Of a stretch of DNA of 64,000 bases, positions 54,956 through 64,000 are shown piece after piece. This DNA comes from Burkholderiaceae bacterium. GTDB lineage: Bacteria; Pseudomonadota; Gammaproteobacteria; Burkholderiales; Burkholderiaceae_E. The notes below the pieces were generated by a model. The model worked only from the letters and a program-made list of their open reading frames with translations. It searched no databases and was not told the origin of the DNA. How positions within the stretch are numbered: the first letter of the stretch is position 1; each line of letters begins with the position of its first letter. The stretch is from contig JAJTYR010000001.1 in the NCBI GenBank assembly GCA_021463505.1, forward strand, positions 112,653 to 176,652. The letters run 5' to 3'. Position numbers and translations under genes: made by a program.

Positions 54956-55999
54956 ATGACGATCACTGCGCAGGAAGCGCTCACCCGTTGCATCGAGCAT
55001 CGCGAGATCTTCCACGACGAGATGCTGACGCTCATGCGCCAGATCATGAGCGGCGGGATGTCGCCGACGATGATGGCGGCCATCCTGATGGGCTTGCGGG
55101 TGAAGAAGGAGACGATCGGCGAGATCAGCGCCGCGGCGCAGGTGATGCGCGAGTTCGCCCACAAGGTCGACGTCGACGGCGGCGCGCACTTCCTCGACGT
55201 GGTCGGCACCGGCGGCGACGGCTCGCACACCTTCAACATCTCCACCGCATCGACCTTCGTGGTCGCGGCGGCCGGCGCGACGGTGGCCAAGCACGGCAAC
55301 CGCAGCGTCTCGTCGAAGTCGGGCGCCGCCGACGTGCTCGAGGCGCTGGGGGCCGACATCATGCTGGCCCCCGCGCAGGTGGCCGACTGCATCCGCGCCA
55401 CCGGGGTCGGCTTCATGTTCGCGCCCAATCACCACCCGGCGATGAAGAACGTCGCGCCGGTGCGCCGCGAACTGGGCGTGCGCACCATCTTCAACATCCT
55501 CGGACCGCTCACCAATCCGGCCGGGGCGCCGAACATCCTGATGGGCGTGTTCCACCCCGACCTGGTCGGCATCCAGGTGCGCGTGATGCAGCGGCTGGGC
55601 GCGCGGCACGCGATCGTCGTCTGGGGCAAGGACGGCATGGACGAGGTCTCGCTCGGCGCCGCGACGATGGTCGGCGAACTGAAGAACGGCGAGGTGAGCG
55701 AGTACGAGATCCATCCGGAGGACTTCGGCCTGTCGATGATCAGCAACCGCGGCCTGCGGGTGGCCGACGCGCTCGAATCGAAGGAGATGGTGCTCGAGGC
55801 GCTGTCGAACCAGCCGGGCACGCCGCGCGAGATCGTCACGCTGAACGCGGGCACGGCCCTCCATGCGGCCGACGTGGTCGACTCGATCGCAGCCGGCATC
55901 GCGCTGGCGCGCGAGACGATCGCATCGGGCGCGGCGCGTGCCCGGCTCGACGCGTTCGTGCAGTTCACGCAGCGCTGCGCGGGGCAGGGTCATGGCTGA
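54956..55999 (+). CDS. trpD: anthranilate phosphoribosyltransferase
   Basis: A 347-residue enzyme from ATG 54956, one base after the trpG stop (tgaAATG). The PRPP-binding motif is [16 protein letters not shown] near residue 85; [12 protein letters not shown] and [15 protein letters not shown] are typical. It transfers phosphoribosyl to anthranilate. It overlaps trpC by eight bases. Confidence 0.97.
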   Translation: MTITAQEALTRCIEHREIFHDEMLTLMRQIMSGGMSPTMMAAILMGLRVKKETIGEISAAAQVMREFAHKVDVDGGAHFLDVVGTGGDGSHTFNISTASTFVVAAAGATVAKHGNRSVSSKSGAADVLEALGADIMLAPAQVADCIRATGVGFMFAPNHHPAMKNVAPVRRELGVRTIFNILGPLTNPAGAPNILMGVFHPDLVGIQVRVMQRLGARHAIVVWGKDGMDEVSLGAATMVGELKNGEVSEYEIHPEDFGLSMISNRGLRVADALESKEMVLEALSNQPGTPREIVTLNAGTALHAADVVDSIAAGIALARETIASGAARARLDAFVQFTQRCAGQGHG

Positions 56000-56792
56000 G
56001 GACGTCCTGGCGCGCATCGTCGCCGTCAAGCGCGAGGAAGTGGCGGCGGCGCGTCGGCTGCAAAGCGACGCCGGGCTGCGCGCGCAGGCCGAGGCGGCAT
56101 GCGGCGCGCAACCCGTACGCGGCTTCGAGCGCGCGCTGCGCGCGAAGATCGCGGCCGGCCGCGCAGCCGTCATCGCCGAGATCAAGCAGGCGAGCCCGAG
56201 CAAGGGCCTGCTGCGCGACCCCTTCGATCCGCCGGCGATCGCCGCCCGCTACGCCGCGCACGGCGCGGCCTGCCTGTCGGTGCTCACCGACGAGCGCTTC
56301 TTCCGGGGCTTGCTCGACGACCTGCGGGCCGCGCGTGCGGCGTGCGCGCTGCCGGTGCTGCGCAAGGATTTCGTCGTCGACGCCTGGCAGGTCTACGAGG
56401 CGCGCGCGAACGGCGCCGACTGCATCCTGCTGATCGTCGCGGCGCTCGACGACGCGCAACTCGCCGAATTCGTATCGATCGCCCGTGCGCTGTCGATGGA
56501 CGTGCTGGTCGAGGTGCACGATGCGGCCGAACTCGATCGCGCGCTCGCGCTGGGCACGCCGCTCGTAGGCATCAACAATCGCAACCTGCGCAGCTTCGAG
56601 GTCTCGCTCGATACCACGCTGGCGCTGCTGCCGCGCATCCCGCCCGACCGGCTGGTCGTCACCGAGAGCGGCATCCTGGCCCCGGCCGACGTGGCACGGA
56701 TGCGGCAGGCCGGCGTGAACGCGTTCCTGGTCGGCGAGGCGTTCATGCGCGCGCCCGACCCCGGCGAGGCGCTGGCGGCGCTGTTCGGCTGA
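55992..56792 (+). CDS. trpC: indole-3-glycerol phosphate synthase
   Basis: A 266-residue TIM barrel from ATG 55992. [13 protein letters not shown] carries the first catalytic lysine, [12 protein letters not shown] the second, with [12 protein letters not shown] and VTESGI closing the active site. It is the last gene of the operon; trpF, trpB and trpA are not here and must be elsewhere. A small GAGCAG/CTGCTC hairpin (56791-56809) overlaps its stop and could end transcription. Confidence 0.97.
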   Translation: MAEDVLARIVAVKREEVAAARRLQSDAGLRAQAEAACGAQPVRGFERALRAKIAAGRAAVIAEIKQASPSKGLLRDPFDPPAIAARYAAHGAACLSVLTDERFFRGLLDDLRAARAACALPVLRKDFVVDAWQVYEARANGADCILLIVAALDDAQLAEFVSIARALSMDVLVEVHDAAELDRALALGTPLVGINNRNLRSFEVSLDTTLALLPRIPPDRLVVTESGILAPADVARMRQAGVNAFLVGEAFMRAPDPGEALAALFG

Positions 56793-56814
56793 GCAGGCCG
56801 ACGCTGCTCGCGCG

Positions 56815-58623
56815 TCAGGGTGCTCGGCTGGCGCGGGCCGGCCGGCTCCCGCCCAGCCACCCGGCGAGCAGCCGCGCCGCGCGCGCCCCGGGCCTTGGCG
56901 CGAGCTTCAGCTTCGCATCGGTCGCCGGCGGCGCGTCGAGTTCGATTTCGCAGTCGAACAACTCGTCGCGACGGAATGCGTGCACGCGCAGCCGGTCTCC
57001 CGGCTTGCGGCGCGCAAGCAGCGCCTTCAGCGCGCGCTCGTCGATGCGCAGGCCGTCGACAGCCACCAGCGTGTCGCCGGCCGAAAGACCGGCGCGTTGC
57101 GCCGCCTGGCCGGTGTAGGCGGTCGTGATCGTCAACTGGCCCTCGCGCGTGGCGAGCTTGGCGCCGAGCGAAGCCGGCCCCTGGTCGCCCGGACCGAATC
57201 CGGGCTCGACGCCCACCGCCCGCAGCAGCGGCACGAGCGACAGCTCCGCCGTGCCGTAGGCCCAGCTGCGGATCTGCGCGTCGAGCCGCAGGCCGGTCGC
57301 TTCTTCGAGCAGGCGCGGAAACTCGTCTTCGGCGAGTCCTTCGCGCCGTGCGAAGAAGTCGCGCCCGTAGCGCCTCCACATCAGCCGCATCGCGTCGTCG
57401 AGCGAGCGTTTCCCGCCGGTACGGATGCGGATCGTCAGGTCGAGCGCCAGCGCCACCAGCGAGCCCTTCGCGTAGTAGCTGGCGATCGCATTCGGCGAGT
57501 TCTCGTCCTGCCGGTAGTACTTGATCCATGCATCGAAGCTCGACTCGGCCACGCTCTGAACCCGCCGGCCCGGGCCGCGCATCACGCCGCTGATCGTCTT
57601 CGCGAGCAAACCCAGGTACGCGTCGTGGTCGATGACGCCGGAGCGCACCAGCATCAGGTCGTCGTAGTACGAAGTGAAGCCCTCGAAGATCCACAGCAGC
57701 CGCGTGTAGTTTTCCTGCTGCAGGTCGTAGTGCGCGAACACTGCCGGCTTGATCCGCTTGACGTTCCAGGTATGGAAGTACTCGTGGCTCGCCAGCCCGA
57801 GGAAGCTGCGATAGCCGTCGGACGTTTCGCGCTGGCCGCGCCACGGCAGGTCGTTGCGCGCGCAGATCAGCGCGGTGCTCGAGCGGTGTTCGAGGCCCCC
57901 GTATCCGTCGCCGACCGCCATCACGAGGAAGAGGTAGCGCTCGACCGGCGCGCGGCGCGTGTGCGGCTCGAACAGGCGTACCTGCTGCGCGCAGACGCGT
58001 GCGAGATCGCGACACAGCCGCGCGGTGTCCGCATCGTGGCGTCCGGTGATCGCGACTTCGTGGCGCACGCCTCCTGCTTCGAAGCCGGCGAGCGTGAAGC
58101 GTCCCATCTCGACCGGGTGATCGACGAGTTCGTCGTAGTCGGCCGCGCGATAGCGACCGAAGCCGTGGCGGCGCGCACCCGCCCCGGGCAGGGTCGTGGC
58201 CACGCGCCAGCCGGCGCAGTCGTCGCCCGCCGGCGGCTCGATCCACACCTCGCAGGGCTGGTGTTCCTGGCCCAGCACCCTCAGGAACACGCTGGTGCCG
58301 TTGAAGAAGCCGTGCGTCGCGTCGAGGTGTGCCGCGCGTACCGACAGGTCCCAGGCATAGACCCGGTAGACGAGGGTCAGCGGGCCGTCGCAGCGCGCTG
58401 CCTGCCAGGTGTGCTTGTCGAGCTTGCGCAGGCGCAGCGCGCGCGTGTCGCCGCCGCGCGCGTCGATCGAGACCACGTGTCGCGCGAACTCGCGGATCCT
58501 GTAGCTGCCCGGGATCCAGGCGGGCAGCGCGACGCGCTGGCCCTGCGGATCGGGCTGCGCGATCGTCAGCGTGACCTCGAACAGGTGCGCGTGCGGATCG
58601 ATCGGGGCGATCCGGTACGACAC
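56815..58623 (-). CDS. M61 family peptidase with PDZ domain
   Basis: About 602 residues from GTG 58623 (SYRIAPIDPHAHLFEV); upstream GTG 58692 is possible. The zinc site is HEYFH in LASHEYFHTWNVKRIKP, with the third ligand in WIFEGFTSYYDDL. A C-terminal PDZ domain (AQRAGLSAGDTLVAVDGL) follows. Family members are glycyl aminopeptidases or related; no signal peptide is seen. The first 870-residue ORF is a shadow. It lies downstream of the oxidoreductase gene on the same strand. Confidence 0.9.
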   Translation of the reverse strand: MSYRIAPIDPHAHLFEVTLTIAQPDPQGQRVALPAWIPGSYRIREFARHVVSIDARGGDTRALRLRKLDKHTWQAARCDGPLTLVYRVYAWDLSVRAAHLDATHGFFNGTSVFLRVLGQEHQPCEVWIEPPAGDDCAGWRVATTLPGAGARRHGFGRYRAADYDELVDHPVEMGRFTLAGFEAGGVRHEVAITGRHDADTARLCRDLARVCAQQVRLFEPHTRRAPVERYLFLVMAVGDGYGGLEHRSSTALICARNDLPWRGQRETSDGYRSFLGLASHEYFHTWNVKRIKPAVFAHYDLQQENYTRLLWIFEGFTSYYDDLMLVRSGVIDHDAYLGLLAKTISGVMRGPGRRVQSVAESSFDAWIKYYRQDENSPNAIASYYAKGSLVALALDLTIRIRTGGKRSLDDAMRLMWRRYGRDFFARREGLAEDEFPRLLEEATGLRLDAQIRSWAYGTAELSLVPLLRAVGVEPGFGPGDQGPASLGAKLATREGQLTITTAYTGQAAQRAGLSAGDTLVAVDGLRIDERALKALLARRKPGDRLRVHAFRRDELFDCEIELDAPPATDAKLKLAPRPGARAARLLAGWLGGSRPARASRAP

Positions 58624-58721
58624 CGACTCGACGCCGCGCCGAGGCGCAGCGCCCGCGGAACTGCGCGCCGCCCCTGCGCCGCGGCGCGCCACGTCTGCGG
58701 GCGGGCGCTTCGCTGGCGCGC

Positions 58722-59717
58722 TCAACGGTTCACGTCGACTGCGACGCGGCCGCGCACCTTGCCGGCCAGCATCTCCGGAGCGAGCCTCAGCGCATCGTCG
58801 AGCCCGACCACGGTGGTGATCCGCTCGATCTGCGCTGGATCGAGGTCGCCCGCCAGTCGCTTCCAGGCTTCGCGCCGGTCCTCCATCGGGCACATCACCG
58901 AATCGACGCCGATCAGGGCCACGCCGCGCAGGATGAACGGCGCGACCGTCGCCGGGAGGTCCATGCCGCCGGCCAGCCCGCAGGCGGCGACCGTGCCGCG
59001 ATACCTGACCTGCGCGCAGGCGTTGGCCAGCGTGTGCGAACCCACCGCGTCGATCACGCCGGCCCAGCGCTCCTTCTGCAGCGGCTTGCCGGGCGCCGAC
59101 AGCGCCGCGCGGTCGATCACTTCGGCGGCGCCGAGCGCGCGCAGGTAGTCGGCCTCGTTCGCGCGGCCGGTCGAGGCGACCACGCGAAAGCCCAGCCGCG
59201 CGAGCAGCGCGATCGCCACGCTGCCCACACCGCCCGCAGCGCCGGTCACGAGGATCTCGCCTTGTGCGGGCACCACGCCGCGCCGTTCGAGTGCCATCAC
59301 GCACAGCATCGCCGTGTAGCCGGCCGTACCGATCGCCATTGCGCGGCGCGCATCGATATCCGCGGGCATCGCGACCAGCCAGTCGCCCTTCAGGCGCGCG
59401 CGCTGCGCGAGGCACCCCCAGTGGGATTCACCCACCCCCCAGCCGTTGAGAATCACGCGGTCGCCGGCGGCGAAGCGCGGATGCGCGCTCGATTCGACGA
59501 CGCCGGCGCCGTCGATGCCCGGCACCATCGGCCAGCGGCGCACCACCGGGGACCGATTGGCAAGCGCGAGCGCATCCTTGAAGTTGATCGTCGAATACTC
59601 GATGCGCACCGTGACGTCGGCATCGGGCGTGGCCGCCGCGAGTTGGTCGTCGGTCAGTAGCCTGCGGGTCGCGGAGAAACCGTCACCGGACTTCTCCAGG
59701 TAGAGCGCGTCGAACAT
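58722..59717 (-). CDS. acrylyl-CoA reductase-type MDR oxidoreductase (AcuI/YhdH)
   Basis: A 331-residue medium-chain reductase without zinc ligands. The NADPH motif is [21 protein letters not shown] near residue 150. The N terminus FDALYLEKS and [11 protein letters not shown] agree with the YhdH/AcuI group, which reduces acrylyl-CoA to propionyl-CoA. The specific substrate here is inferred from the family. Confidence 0.9.
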   Translation of the reverse strand: MFDALYLEKSGDGFSATRRLLTDDQLAAATPDADVTVRIEYSTINFKDALALANRSPVVRRWPMVPGIDGAGVVESSAHPRFAAGDRVILNGWGVGESHWGCLAQRARLKGDWLVAMPADIDARRAMAIGTAGYTAMLCVMALERRGVVPAQGEILVTGAAGGVGSVAIALLARLGFRVVASTGRANEADYLRALGAAEVIDRAALSAPGKPLQKERWAGVIDAVGSHTLANACAQVRYRGTVAACGLAGGMDLPATVAPFILRGVALIGVDSVMCPMEDRREAWKRLAGDLDPAQIERITTVVGLDDALRLAPEMLAGKVRGRVAVDVNR

Positions 59718-59942
59718 CGGTGGATCTCCTGAAAGCAGCCGCTCGAAGCGGGCTATTTTGCCCGCTTCGCCGCCGGATGGTGATTTCCGCGAGACCGCCG
59801 GCGCGGCCGCGCTCCGGGTGCGCCGCCGGCGGCGGGTACACTCGGCGGAGCGTGCCCTCCGTTCGTCCGGCCGGCACCGGCGATGCCGCGGCAGGCATCG
59901 ACACTCGTCTCATGCACAGGAGCCCGCATTGCGGATCACCCG

Positions 59943-60989
59943 ATGAACTCCGACCGCGTGCCTGAATCCCGGCCGTTCCGGGCAACGGCGATTGCGCTGC
60001 TGCTGGCTACGAGCCTCGTGGCTTGCGGCGGCGGGTCGAGCAGCGGGCACGGCCCTTTCGTTCCGGCCCCGATCGCCTGCGACTGGGCATCGGTATCGAG
60101 CCCCGACGGCTTCGCGATCGGTATGTGCGCATCCACGGCCACCGGCGTGTTCGTCGATGTCGGGAGCGCGGTGACGATGCCGCTGCCCACCGACAGTTAC
60201 AACCTCACGCTGGATTTCCCGACAGCGCTCGATTCGAACGATGGTTCCACCGCTTTCACCAGCGCAAACCTGACCCCGCCGGAATGGGGTCGCAACCTGC
60301 TCGGTGCGCTGCAGGGGATCTCCTACGAGATGCCGCTCGACCGGGACCTGAAGTCACCTTACGCCGCGCTGACCGACTTCCACGGGGCGGCCGGATACCT
60401 CTACGGTCCGCCGTGGTTGCCGCCGCAACTCGAATACGTTCGCTTCGGCACCTGGGAGAAGGTGCCGACCGGCAACGAGGGTTTCGTAGGCCCCTGGTAT
60501 GCGCGAACGTCGGGCATCGTGAAGAACTTCTGGCCGCTCGGTTCCGTCGATCGCGTCTACCGCGGCTATGTCGCCGGCGCGATCGGACCGGGCGAAGACG
60601 GCAGTCCGTACCTGCAGCGTCTGCGCAGCTTCAGTGCACCGATCGAGGTCGTCGTCGACGGCAACGGTCGGGTCGTCTCGGCCGCGCTGGGCACGATCGT
60701 GATGCCCTACTACGACGCGAATGCGCAACCCGGGTTCGAAGCTCTGGCGGTCGATCCGCCGAGGCTGCTGCCGTCGATGACCGATGTGCCCGACGGCGTG
60801 CTGACGGGTTCGGTGGTTTCCGCTGCCGGCCCGGACGCCGACGTCGTCGATGGCCGCTTCGAGGCCCATTACTTCGGTCCGGCCGCCAGGCGCGGCCACG
60901 AACTCGCCGGGCGCTTGCGCTTGCGCACCAGCAACGGGCTGGTCGCCATCGGCGCGTTCGGTGCGCAGTTCGTGCCCGCGGTGCCGTGA
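59943..60989 (+). CDS. hypothetical lipoprotein with TbpB-like C-terminal barrel motif
   Basis: A 348-residue protein from ATG 59943. The signal ends LVACGGGSS, a lipobox. The mature part has no clear enzyme motif. The last 50 residues, GRFEAHYFGPAARRGHELAG followed by IGAFGAQF, follow the pattern seen in transferrin-binding-protein-like surface lipoproteins (small barrel closing with FGA). Surface exposure and ligand binding are inferences. The 225-base upstream region holds no gene. Confidence 0.55.
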   Translation: MNSDRVPESRPFRATAIALLLATSLVACGGGSSSGHGPFVPAPIACDWASVSSPDGFAIGMCASTATGVFVDVGSAVTMPLPTDSYNLTLDFPTALDSNDGSTAFTSANLTPPEWGRNLLGALQGISYEMPLDRDLKSPYAALTDFHGAAGYLYGPPWLPPQLEYVRFGTWEKVPTGNEGFVGPWYARTSGIVKNFWPLGSVDRVYRGYVAGAIGPGEDGSPYLQRLRSFSAPIEVVVDGNGRVVSAALGTIVMPYYDANAQPGFEALAVDPPRLLPSMTDVPDGVLTGSVVSAAGPDADVVDGRFEAHYFGPAARRGHELAGRLRLRTSNGLVAIGAFGAQFVPAVP

Positions 60990-61002
60990 GGCGTTGCGGC
61001 GC

Positions 61003-62337
61003 TCAGCGCCCCCGCTTGTCGACCACCCGCCTGGCCTTGCCCACCGAGCGCTCGATCGCGCCCGGTGGTTCCACCCGTACCGCGACGGTCACGCCGATGT
61101 AGGTCTTGACGGCGTGCTCCAGCGCGGCGGCCGCGCCGACGGCGTCCGAGCCGTCGTGATGTTCGCCGGCCTTCAGTTCGACGCGCACGGTCAGCGCGTC
61201 CATCGGCCCGTCGCGCGTGAGTTCGCAGACGTAGTGCGGCGCCAGGTTGGGCCGTTGCAGGATCAGCTCCTCGATCTGCGACGGAAACACGTTCACGCCA
61301 CGCACGATCATCATGTCGTCGGAGCGGCCGGTGATCTTCTGCATGCGCCGCATGGTGCGGGCGCTGCCCGGCAGCAGACGGGTGAGATCGCGGGTGCGAT
61401 AGCGCACGATCGGCAGCGCTTCCTTCGACAACGACGTGAACACCAGTTCGCCGAACTCGCCGTCGGGCAGGACTGCACCGGTCTGTGGATCGACGATCTC
61501 GGGATAGAAGTGGTCCTCCCAGATCGTCGGGCCGTCTTTCGTTTCGAGGCACTCGCAGGCCACGCCGGGCCCCATCACCTCGGACAGGCCGTAGACGTCG
61601 ACCGCGTCGATCGCCAGGCGTTTCTCGATCTCGGCGCGCATCTCGTTGGTCCATGGCTCGGCGCCGAAGATGCCGATGCGCAGGCTGGTGGCGCGCGGAT
61701 CGAGCCCCTGGCGCTCGATCTCGTCGGCGATCGCCAGCATGTAGCTCGGCGTGACCAGAATGACGGCGGGCCTGAAGTCGGTGATCAGTTGCACCTGTCG
61801 CTCGGTCTGCCCACCGCCGAACGGGATCACGGTCAGGCCCAGTCGCTCGGCGCCGTAATGCGCGCCCAGCCCGCCGGTGAACAGCCCGTAGCCGTAGCTG
61901 ACGTGGGCGATGTCGCCGGGGCGGGCGCCGGCAGCGCGGATCGAGCGCGCCATCAGGTCGGCCCATGCGTCGATGTCGCGCGCGGTGTAGCCGACCACCG
62001 TGGGCTTGCCGGTCGTACCGCTGGAGGCGTGGACGCGCGCCACCTTTTCGCGCGGCACCGCGAACATGCCGAACGGATACGTCTCGCGCAGGTCGACCTT
62101 GGTGGTGAACGGAAACCGCGCGAGATCCCCGAGCGAGTTCAGGTCTTCGGGCCGGACCCCCGCGGCGTCGAACTTCGCGCGGTAGTGCGCGACGTTGCGG
62201 TACGCGTGGTCGAGCGACCAGCGCAGTCGCTGCAACTGCAGCGCGCGCAGTTCGTCGACGCTCGCCCGCTCGATTGGTTCGAGCGGGAACCCTCCGGCCG
62301 AAACCATCGCTGCGGCGACCTTGCTGCTCATGGGCAC
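61003..62337 (-). CDS. paaK: phenylacetate-CoA ligase
   Basis: A 444-residue AMP-forming ligase from ATG 62337 or the ATG two codons on. The ATP motif is [13 protein letters not shown], then [15 protein letters not shown] and the late motif [20 protein letters not shown], specific for PaaK. It activates phenylacetate in the aerobic CoA pathway. It is divergent from the enoyl-CoA hydratase gene, with 269 bases between them; other paa genes are not in the window. Confidence 0.94.
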   Translation of the reverse strand: MPMSSKVAAAMVSAGGFPLEPIERASVDELRALQLQRLRWSLDHAYRNVAHYRAKFDAAGVRPEDLNSLGDLARFPFTTKVDLRETYPFGMFAVPREKVARVHASSGTTGKPTVVGYTARDIDAWADLMARSIRAAGARPGDIAHVSYGYGLFTGGLGAHYGAERLGLTVIPFGGGQTERQVQLITDFRPAVILVTPSYMLAIADEIERQGLDPRATSLRIGIFGAEPWTNEMRAEIEKRLAIDAVDVYGLSEVMGPGVACECLETKDGPTIWEDHFYPEIVDPQTGAVLPDGEFGELVFTSLSKEALPIVRYRTRDLTRLLPGSARTMRRMQKITGRSDDMMIVRGVNVFPSQIEELILQRPNLAPHYVCELTRDGPMDALTVRVELKAGEHHDGSDAVGAAAALEHAVKTYIGVTVAVRVEPPGAIERSVGKARRVVDKRGR

Positions 62338-62606
62338 TCCTCCGATCGATCCTGCGCAGGTGCCGGCCTGCGTCCGTTATCCGCGACCGTCCGATCTTAA
62401 ACCTTGCGCGGCCGTCCGGCGCCGCACCCGGCCTGCGCGGTGTGCGCGACTGGCGCGGCATGCGTGGCAGAATCGGCGATGACGACCGGCGCGATGCTTG
62501 CCCGCGGGTGAGGGGCCGGCGTCTTTCTTCCACCGTCGATGGCGCCGCCTGCCGGCACCCGTCGATGCACCCGCCCGCAGTGCGGGCGCCACGAGGAGCA
62601 CTGCGC

Positions 62607-63383
62607 ATGTCCTACGAAAACATCCTGGTCGAAATCCGCGGCCGGGTCGGCCTGGTCACGCTCAACCGGCCCAGGCAGCTCAATGCGCTCAACGACCGCC
62701 TGATGGACGAACTCGGTGCCGCACTGGCTGACTTCGATGCCGACGACGGCATTGGCGCCATCGTCATCACCGGCAGCGACAAGGCGTTTGCCGCCGGCGC
62801 CGACATCGCCGCGATGGCCGCCTGGGGCTACATGGAGGTGTTTCGCAACGAGTACATCACGCGCAACTGGGAGACGCTGCGGCGTATCCGCAAGCCGGTG
62901 ATCGCCGCCGTGGCCGGCTATGCGCTCGGGGGCGGCTGCGAACTGGCGATGATGTGCGACATCGTGATCGCCGCCGACACCGCGAAGTTCGGCCAGCCCG
63001 AGATCCGCCTCGGGGTGATTCCGGGCGCCGGCGGCACCCAGCGCCTGCCGCGCGCGATCTCGAAAGCCAAGGCGATGGATCTGTGCCTGACGGCCCGGAA
63101 CATGGACGCGGCGGAAGCCGAGCGCGCCGGGCTGGTGTCGCGCGTCGTGCCGGCCGAGCGGCTGCTCGACGAGGCGCTCGAGGCCGCGACCACCATCGCC
63201 GGGTTTTCACTGCCCTCGCTGATGATGGCCAAGGAGGCGATCAATCGCGCCTACGAGATGCCGCTCTCGGAGGGCATCGTGTTCGAGCGCCGTCTGTTCC
63301 ACTCGCTGTTCGCCACCGAGGATCAGAAGGAAGGGATGGCCGCGTTCGTCGAAAAGCGCAAGCCGCGGTTCCGTCACCGCTGA
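62607..63383 (+). CDS. enoyl-CoA hydratase (PaaF-like)
   Basis: A 258-residue crotonase from ATG 62607, after GAGGAG. The oxyanion hole is [10 protein letters not shown] and [11 protein letters not shown]; the catalytic glutamates are in GCELAM and [18 protein letters not shown], both present. The neighbouring paaK suggests phenylacetate breakdown (PaaF role), but fatty-acid oxidation is also possible. It is the last protein gene before the rRNA operon. Confidence 0.93.
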   Translation: MSYENILVEIRGRVGLVTLNRPRQLNALNDRLMDELGAALADFDADDGIGAIVITGSDKAFAAGADIAAMAAWGYMEVFRNEYITRNWETLRRIRKPVIAAVAGYALGGGCELAMMCDIVIAADTAKFGQPEIRLGVIPGAGGTQRLPRAISKAKAMDLCLTARNMDAAEAERAGLVSRVVPAERLLDEALEAATTIAGFSLPSLMMAKEAINRAYEMPLSEGIVFERRLFHSLFATEDQKEGMAAFVEKRKPRFRHR

Positions 63384-63444
63384 GGCGAGGCAGCAGGCGC
63401 GCGACCCGGGCCGACGGGCGCACGGTGGCCGGCGACTGCAGCGC

Positions 63445-63472
63445 GTGCCTGACGCGGTGTGCCTGACGCGGT
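63445..63472 (+). repeat. perfect 14-bp tandem duplication abutting the rRNA -35 box
   Basis: GTGCCTGACGCGGT occurs twice in a row (63445-63458, 63459-63472). The second copy ends one base before the -35 of promoter P1, where an UP element or activator site would be expected. Confidence 0.85.
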
Positions 63473-63501
63473 TTGCGGACTTCCCGGGTTGTCGCTATAC
63501 T
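63473..63501 (+). promoter_or_regulatory. rRNA operon promoter P1
   Basis: TTGCGG, a 17-base spacer and TATACT (63496-63501). The -10 matches five of six. It is about 395 bases before 16S, a normal distance for rRNA leaders. Confidence 0.65.
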
Positions 63502-63606
63502 TTCGGGTTGCGCAGTGCTCGGGCATTACGCAACCGGCAAGGCCTCACCGCAAAGGCGGGAAGGGCGGGAAGGCGGAACGGAAAGCCGACGGTAACGGTG
63601 GTCAGG

Positions 63607-63635
63607 TTGACACGGTTTCATGAAGCATCCATACT
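63607..63635 (+). promoter_or_regulatory. rRNA operon promoter P2
   Basis: TTGACA (perfect), a 17-base spacer and CATACT. With P1, 134 bases upstream, it forms the tandem arrangement common for rRNA operons. Confidence 0.55.
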
Positions 63636-63649
63636 CTCCCTTCTCTGCT

Positions 63650-63695
63650 GACCGCGCATCGATGCAAACGCAGCGCGGTCGATGATCTTTAAAAA
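63650..63695 (+). promoter_or_regulatory. boxB-like hairpin and boxA antitermination element
   Basis: GACCGCGC and GCGCGGTC (63650-63657, 63673-63680) form an 8-bp stem. TGATCTTTAAAAA (63683-63695) follows and resembles the boxA consensus TGCTCTTTAACAA. Together they match an rRNA nut site that lets polymerase pass Rho terminators. Confidence 0.7.
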
Positions 63696-63826
63696 TCAAC
63701 AGCCGATAAGTGTGGGCGTTCGGGCGAACGCGCCAAGCCGAAGGTTCTCACGGACCCGAGGCGGGTTCCAGGCCGGACTCGTTCCGGTGTGGATCTCGGA
63801 AAATCGAACGCTCACACGGTAAAAGA

Positions 63827-63883
63827 ACATCCATTGGGCAACCAATGAATGTCGATTCCGTTGAGCAGGCCTGGAAACAGGCC
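63827..63883 (+). other. two GNRA-tetraloop hairpins in the 16S leader
   Basis: CATTGG-GCAA-CCAATG (63832-63847), extended by ACAT/ATGT across one mismatch, and GGCCTG-GAAA-CAGGCC (63868-63883). Both are perfect stems with tetraloops of the GNRA class. They are probably part of pre-16S processing or folding. Confidence 0.75.
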
Positions 63884-63895
63884 AACCAAGAGATC

Positions 63896-64000
63896 GAACT
63901 AAAGAGTTTGATCCTGGCTCAGATTGAACGCTGGCGGCATGCCTTACACATGCAAGTCGAACGGCAGCACGGGGGCAACCCTGGTGGCGAGTGGCGAACG
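63896..64000 (+). rRNA. 16S ribosomal RNA, 5' part
   Basis: GAGTTTGATCCTGGCTCAG begins at 63904, and eight bases before it, by comparison with E. coli, set the start near 63896. The following ATTGAACGCTGGCGGCATGC, with CCTTACACATGCAAGTCGAA, is of the betaproteobacterial type. The gene continues beyond the window. Confidence 0.97.

Overview
The window looks like chromosomal DNA from a very GC-rich betaproteobacterium, probably of the order Burkholderiales. The best evidence is the first ~105 bases of a 16S rRNA gene at the right edge, whose 5' sequence is of the betaproteobacterial type. Supporting evidence is the gene orders hemA-prfA-prmC-grxD, rpe-gph-trpL-trpEGDC, ubiE-Tim44-ubiJ and an MCE-type ABC transporter operon. 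No plasmid, prophage or CRISPR array is seen.

Layout. 1-8 kb is a methionine/one-carbon block: two methylenetetrahydrofolate reductase-like paralogues flank metY, metA and formate-THF ligase, followed by a SAM methyltransferase and 5-formyl-THF cyclo-ligase. 8-11.6 kb is an Mla/MCE lipid-transport operon with a STAS-permease fusion. 11.7-14.9 kb is a DUF1800/DUF1501 pair. 14.9-19.5 kb holds, on the minus strand, a small membrane protein, uspA, grxD, prmC, prfA and hemA. A 350-base GC-rich palindromic spacer follows. 19.9-26.5 kb carries ilvA, a yqaA-like gene, a giant FAD/Fe-S dehydrogenase and a HIT protein. 26.7-32.5 kb has an unrecognised protein, a NarL-type two-component pair and a large lipoprotein. 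A 10-bp tandem repeat sits at 32.6 kb. 32.8-36.4 kb is a DUF971-ubiE-Tim44-ubiJ cluster without ubiB. 36.4-40.2 kb has a cyclic-diphosphoglycerate-synthetase-like protein, gdhA and a DUF3014 gene.

40.2-46 kb is the accessory part. It has a CAP lipoprotein, a beta-barrel protein, an MFS exporter, a decayed TctC fragment, a resolvase-type fragment, an intact marR-membrane protein operon with a striking operator palindrome, joined remnants of ISNCY- and ISL3-type transposases, and an internally deleted second copy of the DUF3014 gene. The DUF3014 gene and its broken copy form direct repeats around this 5.8-kb segment.

46-52.6 kb has a Spy-like protein, a SHOCT protein, tRNA-Phe, a UbiH-type monooxygenase, dsbC, mltA, a 30-residue membrane peptide, apaG, rpe and gph. 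52.6-56.8 kb is the tryptophan operon, preceded by a previously unlisted 25-residue leader peptide with four Trp codons, which implies attenuation control. 56.8-63.4 kb has an M61 peptidase, an AcuI-type oxidoreductase, a lipoprotein, paaK and an enoyl-CoA hydratase. The last 600 bases are an rRNA operon control region with tandem promoters, a boxA-like element and tetraloop hairpins before 16S.

The sequence gives no clear evidence for a wholly new defence or mobile system. The most informative unusual items are the duplicated metF-like one-carbon island, the trp attenuator, the MarR operator and the recombined 40-46 kb segment.
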